From JANSYA01 sp965243385 (GTDB taxonomy: Bacteria > Spirochaetota > Leptospiria > Leptospirales > Leptonemataceae), in assembly GCA_965243385.1 (NCBI GenBank), contig CBDEUV010000002.1, positions 992,001 through 1,056,000 of the forward strand: a stretch of 64,000 nucleotides of DNA, given 5' to 3'. Below the pieces are notes generated by a model. It worked only from the letters and a program-made list of their open reading frames with translations, did not search any database and was not told the DNA's origin. Both the position numbers and the translations under genes were made by a program. Each line of letters starts with the position of its first letter. Position 1 is the stretch's first letter. Positions 60,017 through 64,000 of the stretch are shown here, piece by piece.

Positions 60017-61636
60017 ATGCGAATGCTGATCCTGTTGGTCGCGGGACTGTGCGCCTTTCCGCAACTGACAGCCAGAGACGACCGACGCTCCGTTTCGATC
60101 GATCTATTTGAAACCGGACCGGGCACGGAAAACGAAACCGCGTTCCGGCCGCTCGAAGACTCCGTACGCGAACTCCGGGCCGCCGGCAGCGCGGGCTCCG
60201 GCCTGAGCGTCAGCGGACAGAGCGCCCCGACAGGACTGCCCTTCGCGCTTCTGAGCCTCGCGAACTCCAGCGCAGAGTATGTGTTATTTGTAGAATCCCG
60301 GGAATCAATCAAAAAAGACTTTCTGGCATCTATCCGCATCCGACATCCCCTGCTGGAATTAGACGCGGGAACGCGCTGGTTGCCAGGTCCGCGCACGATA
60401 TTTCTGGCCGCGCCGGACGCTCGCAGTCTGTTCGCTCGCCGCGCTATCGATTCGTCCAGAGCCGGGCCCGCGACCCCGGCGATTCCCGACGGCCGGCGAT
60501 TTCCGCTGCTATTCGCCCGCATTCCACTGAGCGCCTGGGCGCCCGGCGTCTTTGGCGTTCGCGGTGATCCCGAGCGCGATAACGGCTTCTATTTTGCAAG
60601 CGAGCGCCTGCTCTTCGCCATCGGCCGTCAGCGCGGCGTGCTCGCCATGCATGGCCCGCTGGCGCTGCCGGGCGGCGAACGCTTCGCATACGGCTGGCTT
60701 GATCTGGAGCGCGGTCGCGAGCGGCGTACGCAGTGCGCAGCGCACGACAGCCTGGCGGAATTCGAAGAAGCAGCCGAATTCTGCCCGGCGGGAGCGCGTA
60801 ACTATACGAGCCATGCCGGCTATGGCCGACTGCTGGCCGACCGGCATCCCGATTTTTTGCTGGCCGGACTCGAAGTCGAGCGACGCACCGCCTGGGACTA
60901 CGCCGACTATGATGCACACCGACTGGCGTCGAATCGCGCGGGGCGTTCCGGCCTGGTCGCGGCTTCGCTGCGCGCATTGCAGTTGCTGGAAGTCGAAGGC
61001 GCCGGGCAGGATAGAGGGAACGACGGTTTTCGCCTGGGAGGCATCGCGCTTGCACCCGAATTGCACGAGTCGTTGCCGGGTCTGCGCGAGGGCGGCTCCG
61101 GTCGCCTGCTGGTGCGCGCCCGGGCTTACCGGCGCCGACGCTACGGACCGCAGGCGCAGAGCCCTGCTCGCGATTCGCCGGCGCTGCGCCGGGAATTTAC
61201 GGCCGGCGGCCTGGGCTATCGCCTGCGAACTCCCGGCAGCGACTTCGAGATATACGGCGAAGCCCGCCGGCACGGCGGCCGCAGCGTGGAACTGCGGCTG
61301 GAGCTGGGTCCCCGACCGGGACCGCCCGAAGCTCCGGGACTCGCTTTACTCGAGCCAGGTCGCGAAGCGCCGCCGGATCGTGAGGAGATCCCATGGGGCT
61401 GGCGCTTTTCAGTCTCGCTGATTTATGGAAAGCTCACGGGCGGGGCCGACGAGTTTTTGTTCGTACGTGCGCCGCCCGAACGGGGCGCCGGGGTCCGCTT
61501 TTTCGGCGAAGAAAACGGGGCTCTGATTGTACGGCTCCAGTCGCGGTACTTCGCTCTCTATCTGGAATCGCGGCTGGCCGCCGCGACGGGCCGCTTTTCC
61601 ACCCTCGCAAATTTTCAATTTCGCGTGACGTTCTGA
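60017..61636 (+). CDS. Predicted outer-membrane beta-barrel or exported protein, unknown function
   Basis: A 539-residue exported protein that I do not recognise. The signal peptide (MRMLILLVAGLCAFPQLTA) is followed by alternating hydrophobic/hydrophilic beta-strand-like segments, many Arg/Glu/Tyr, and Gly-rich turns. The last residues, NFQFRVTF, end in Phe with the alternating pattern of the C-terminal outer-membrane insertion signal. Start at ATG 60017 is set by the signal peptide. It is divergent from the ECF sigma gene and could belong to its regulon. Beta-barrel call is from pattern only. Confidence 0.65.
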   Translation: MRMLILLVAGLCAFPQLTARDDRRSVSIDLFETGPGTENETAFRPLEDSVRELRAAGSAGSGLSVSGQSAPTGLPFALLSLANSSAEYVLFVESRESIKKDFLASIRIRHPLLELDAGTRWLPGPRTIFLAAPDARSLFARRAIDSSRAGPATPAIPDGRRFPLLFARIPLSAWAPGVFGVRGDPERDNGFYFASERLLFAIGRQRGVLAMHGPLALPGGERFAYGWLDLERGRERRTQCAAHDSLAEFEEAAEFCPAGARNYTSHAGYGRLLADRHPDFLLAGLEVERRTAWDYADYDAHRLASNRAGRSGLVAASLRALQLLEVEGAGQDRGNDGFRLGGIALAPELHESLPGLREGGSGRLLVRARAYRRRRYGPQAQSPARDSPALRREFTAGGLGYRLRTPGSDFEIYGEARRHGGRSVELRLELGPRPGPPEAPGLALLEPGREAPPDREEIPWGWRFSVSLIYGKLTGGADEFLFVRAPPERGAGVRFFGEENGALIVRLQSRYFALYLESRLAAATGRFSTLANFQFRVTF

Positions 61637-61714
61637 TGAACGCGCCGGGCCTGCGAATTATTTCGCGTAGCTGCACATGAAGCCCACCCGATAGTTCGAT
61701 ACGCCTGGCTTGAA

Positions 61715-61779
61715 ATCCGTGGCATCAGTGAAATCCGTGGCGACTGACAGAGGCCACGGATGGCACAGATTGCACGGAT
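61715..61779. repeat. ATCCGTG-family palindromic element (copy C)
   Basis: Two 27-base arms (61715-61741 and 61753-61779), each three ATCCGTGNN-type units, form an imperfect hairpin with an 11-base loop. CCGTTTTTC follows on the plus strand, so it could end the upstream transcript. It sits in the 290-base convergent gap before pssA; the rest of that gap shows no gene. Confidence 0.85.
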
Positions 61780-61926
61780 CCGTTTTTCGGGTTTCAGCGT
61801 ATTCTTTTCAACTGAACCCGGTCTATTTTCGAAACGAGAAATCGGTAGATGCACGAAACGGTGTCTTCCCCTGACGAGCGACATGGTCTCATGAGGGCTT
61901 CCTGCAACGGCACGGTATCGCATGGA

Positions 61927-62688
61927 TTACATGCGATACTTCTGGATAATATGGATGATCAGCGAAACCAGCCCGGTAGCCGTATAGATCGTGATGATCA
62001 TAAAGATGCCGGCCGCCGAATAGTCCGCGCCGTAGCGATAGCCAATGTACACGAGGCCGATCAAAAGCGCGCCGAGTAAGATGCCGAGGCGCAGGGGCGA
62101 GAAGCGTTTGAGCACGACCGCCTGGGGTTTCGCGTAGCGAATCGTCGAGACCATCAAGAAAGCGGCGAGCACGAAGATCACCGTGAGCAGCCAGGCGGGA
62201 ATATGGATTTCGCCGAAGGCCAGCGGCATCAGCGCGACCGTTACGCCCGCCACCGGCGAAGGCAGCCCAACGAAACCCTGGTCGTCGTGCACCAGGTTGA
62301 AGCGCGCGAGACGATAGGCGGCGCAGGCCGGATAGACCGCCGAAAGCAGCATGCCGGTGGGAATGGTCAGATCCGGACTCGCGACGTAATTGTATTGATG
62401 CAATACGAAACTGTAAAACAGCACCGCCGGCGCGATACCGAAGGCGGTCAAATCCGCCAGGCTGTCGAGCTGAGCGCCGAGCTCTGATTGCGCCTTGAGA
62501 ATTCGCGCCGCGAATCCGTCCAGACCGTCGCAGAGCATGGCCAGCAGAATCAATATCGCCGCAACCACCAGCAGGCGATCGTTATAGTGCGCGCGCGAAG
62601 CCAGCAGAATGGCGAAGAATCCCAGACTCAGGTTGCCGAGCGTAAAGAGATTGGGAACCCAGTTGAGTCCGCGTTTGATTGCACCCAT
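61927..62688 (-). CDS. pssA: CDP-diacylglycerol-serine O-phosphatidyltransferase
   Basis: Membrane enzyme making phosphatidylserine, the precursor of phosphatidylethanolamine. The 253 residues contain the CDP-alcohol phosphotransferase motif D-G-x2-A-R-x8-G-x3-D-x3-D in DGLDGFAARILKAQS and GAQLDSLADL (residues about 60-87). NLFTLGNLSLGFFAI lies before it and about eight hydrophobic helices make up the rest. Distinguished from PgsA by length and the serine-type N-terminus; CDP-alcohol class is certain, serine substrate likely. Confidence 0.87.
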   Translation of the reverse strand: MGAIKRGLNWVPNLFTLGNLSLGFFAILLASRAHYNDRLLVVAAILILLAMLCDGLDGFAARILKAQSELGAQLDSLADLTAFGIAPAVLFYSFVLHQYNYVASPDLTIPTGMLLSAVYPACAAYRLARFNLVHDDQGFVGLPSPVAGVTVALMPLAFGEIHIPAWLLTVIFVLAAFLMVSTIRYAKPQAVVLKRFSPLRLGILLGALLIGLVYIGYRYGADYSAAGIFMIITIYTATGLVSLIIHIIQKYRM

Positions 62689-62701
62689 ATTGTTTTATAT
62701 C

Positions 62702-63868
62702 TCAGGAAGCGGCGTCAATTGGCAAATACCTTTTGCTGGCGACGCCGAAATCCAGACCCGGTGCGCGAAAGCCGGGATGATCGCGCAGATAGTATCCCGC
62801 CGCGGCGATCATGCCCGCGTTGTCGGTGCAGAGGAATTTCTGTTCCGGCCAGACGAGAGCCCCTCCGCGCGCTTCCAGCTCCGGGCGCAGGGCGGCCAGT
62901 CGCTCGCGCAAAAATCCGTTCGCGAGCACGCCGCCGGAGGCCACAATCCGCGCGATGCCGGTCTGCTTCACGGCGCGGCGAAGATTGCGCTCGACCAGTT
63001 CGAAGGCCGTGTGCTGGAAGTCCCGGCAGATCCGGCCCCCGTCGACGCATTCGCGGTGCGCCCGGGCGACAGCGGTCTTGATGCCGCTGAATGAAAAGGC
63101 CAGCTGATCCCCCGCGAGATTTCGCAGCAGCTTTGGAAAAATGCAAACGCCGCCCTGCCCCCGCTCCGGGTCCCCGGCGTGCGTGGGAAAGCCCGCGAAA
63201 GCGGGACTGCCGGCGGACGCTTCGTACTCGCGCGCGGTACGTTCGATATGCGGACCGCCCGGATACGGTAAATCCAGCAGAGTCGCGATCTTATCGAATG
63301 CTTCGCCGCAGGCGTCGTCCATCGTATCGCCCAGCAGCGTCATGCGGCCGGGGCCGTCCACGCGATAGATGGCCGAATTACCGCCGGACAACAACAGGCC
63401 GAGAAAGGGGTATTGCGGTCGATAAGCGTCTTCGCCCGGCAACGCCGCGTCCAGACACGGCGCGTACAGATGCGCTTCGAGATGATCGACGAGAATCAAC
63501 GGTAAGCCCTGCACAAGGGCCAGGCATTTCGCGAATTGGGCGCCGACCATCAGCGAACCGATCAGCCCAGGGCAAACGGTGACCGCCACATAGTCCAGGT
63601 CTCGCGCTGGGATCTCCGCACGGGCCAGGGCTTCCTCATAGAGGTAGTTGATTTTTTCGAGATGCGCGCGGCTGGCGATCTCGGGCACGACGCCGCGAAA
63701 GGGCGCGTGGGCTTCGATTTGAGAAAAGATAACGTTGGCCAGCGAACGCTGACCGTCGGCGACGATCGCCACTGAAGTTTCGTCGCAGGAGCTCTCGATA
63801 CCCAGCCCCAGAATCGGGGGCCGGGCCGGGTCGGAGCCGCGCTCAGTCGAGTTTGTCTTCGGATTCAA
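62702..63868 (-). CDS. tsaD: tRNA threonylcarbamoyladenosine synthase component TsaD
   Basis: Transfers the threonylcarbamoyl group to A37 of ANN-decoding tRNAs with TsaB and TsaE. The 388 residues include LGIESSCDETSVAIV, the metal-binding HxxxH in VDHLEAHLYAP, LLSGGNSAIY, FDKIATLLDLPYPGGPHIE, and SGGVLANGFLRERL. No ATG precedes the family N-terminus; the TTG at 63868 is used, adding about 20 residues and overlapping the upstream STAS gene by 26 bases. A later GTG/CTG start cannot be excluded. Confidence 0.92.
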   Translation of the reverse strand: MNPKTNSTERGSDPARPPILGLGIESSCDETSVAIVADGQRSLANVIFSQIEAHAPFRGVVPEIASRAHLEKINYLYEEALARAEIPARDLDYVAVTVCPGLIGSLMVGAQFAKCLALVQGLPLILVDHLEAHLYAPCLDAALPGEDAYRPQYPFLGLLLSGGNSAIYRVDGPGRMTLLGDTMDDACGEAFDKIATLLDLPYPGGPHIERTAREYEASAGSPAFAGFPTHAGDPERGQGGVCIFPKLLRNLAGDQLAFSFSGIKTAVARAHRECVDGGRICRDFQHTAFELVERNLRRAVKQTGIARIVASGGVLANGFLRERLAALRPELEARGGALVWPEQKFLCTDNAGMIAAAGYYLRDHPGFRAPGLDFGVASKRYLPIDAAS

Positions 63869-64000
63869 TGAAGGTGAAAAATTGTTCTAAGGCGGCCAGC
63901 CGCAGAACATTGATAATGTCCTGGCCGACGCCCATTAGCGCGAATTCGCCGCTCTTTTCGAGCATCTTCTTGCGACAGTGAGCCATCAGCGCGATTCCGG
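63843..64000 (-). CDS. STAS-domain protein (anti-sigma factor antagonist type), 5' end outside window
   Basis: The last 158 bases read on the minus strand give the C-terminal end of a STAS domain: GIALMAHCRKKMLEKSGEF, then ALMGVGQDIINVLRLAALEQ and FFTFIESEDKLD before the stop. This is the helix-strand-helix end seen in SpoIIAA/RsbV-type proteins. The phosphorylatable serine would be upstream and is not visible. Stop overlaps the tsaD TTG start. Partners would be HATPase-type kinases such as the one at 37121-38395. Confidence 0.7.
   Translation of the reverse strand, partial: GIALMAHCRKKMLEKSGEFALMGVGQDIINVLRLAALEQFFTFIESEDKLD

Noticed and set aside
2..64000. Mobile elements, CRISPR arrays, toxin-antitoxin pairs or phage genes
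   Set aside because: No transposase or integrase motifs, no direct-repeat/spacer arrays, and no phage structural genes were seen; the tandem repeats found have no spacers.

Overview
The window is a 64 kb, GC-rich (about 60%), gene-dense stretch of a diderm bacterial chromosome. Evidence for an outer membrane includes lipobox proteins, an OmpA-type C-terminus, RlpA-SPOR, ExbB/ExbD, an LpxL-like acyltransferase and a predicted beta-barrel protein. A metX-metW pair, 7TM-type sensor kinases, FecR-domain lipoproteins and STAS/HATPase regulators would fit a Leptospira-like spirochaete. That placement is inference from gene content and I hold it loosely. No rRNA, tRNA, CRISPR array, transposase or prophage was seen.

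Bases 1-19043 (+ strand) are one tightly packed redox cluster whose 5' end lies outside the window. It starts with a pyruvate:ferredoxin (2-oxoacid) oxidoreductase, then RnfC and RnfD without the other Rnf subunits. Next comes a complete group 3b (sulfhydrogenase-type) [NiFe] hydrogenase: beta subunit, a cNMP-binding protein, gamma, delta and alpha. The maturation set follows: protease, HypA, HypF, HypC, HypD and HypE. A P-loop kinase/APH fusion ends the run. Many junctions are ATGA, GTGA or TTGA overlaps, so one transcript is likely. The most natural reading is fermentative or reversible hydrogen metabolism coupled to pyruvate oxidation. The orphan RnfC-RnfD pair and a HypA that has lost its zinc domain are the unusual parts.

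Bases 19070-26518 (- strand) hold a DUF3703/metallo-beta-lactamase/AraC group, two tandem paralogous chemotaxis receptors and an unknown gene. Bases 26724-37092 are mixed housekeeping and envelope genes: HAD phosphatase, lipid A-type acyltransferase, VCBS-repeat lipoprotein, membrane protein, phosphoglycerate mutase, SDR, RlpA-SPOR and a molybdopterin oxidoreductase. Bases 37121-41636 (- strand) form a three-gene signalling operon: CheY-like receiver, 7TM-Hpt-HATPase kinase and HAMP-PAS-HATPase protein.

Bases 41873-53552 hold sulfur amino acid genes (a cystathionine gamma-synthase family enzyme and a metX-metW-unknown operon), ferrochelatase, a methylsuccinyl-CoA-dehydrogenase-like acyl-CoA dehydrogenase with a small downstream ORF, a VOC protein, an OmpA-like protein, a patatin and a methyltransferase. 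Bases 53691-60064 hold ExbB/ExbD with a degenerate cyclase-like membrane gene, a BFD ferredoxin, and an ECF sigma/FecR/FecR-lipoprotein group. A predicted outer-membrane protein is divergent from the sigma gene. The window ends with pssA, tsaD and the 3' end of a STAS-domain gene.

Two non-coding patterns stand out. A palindromic repeat family built from 9-base ATCCGTGNN units lies in every convergent gene junction with more than 100 bases of space. Three minus-strand genes have their last coding bases plus stop codon tandemly duplicated just downstream.
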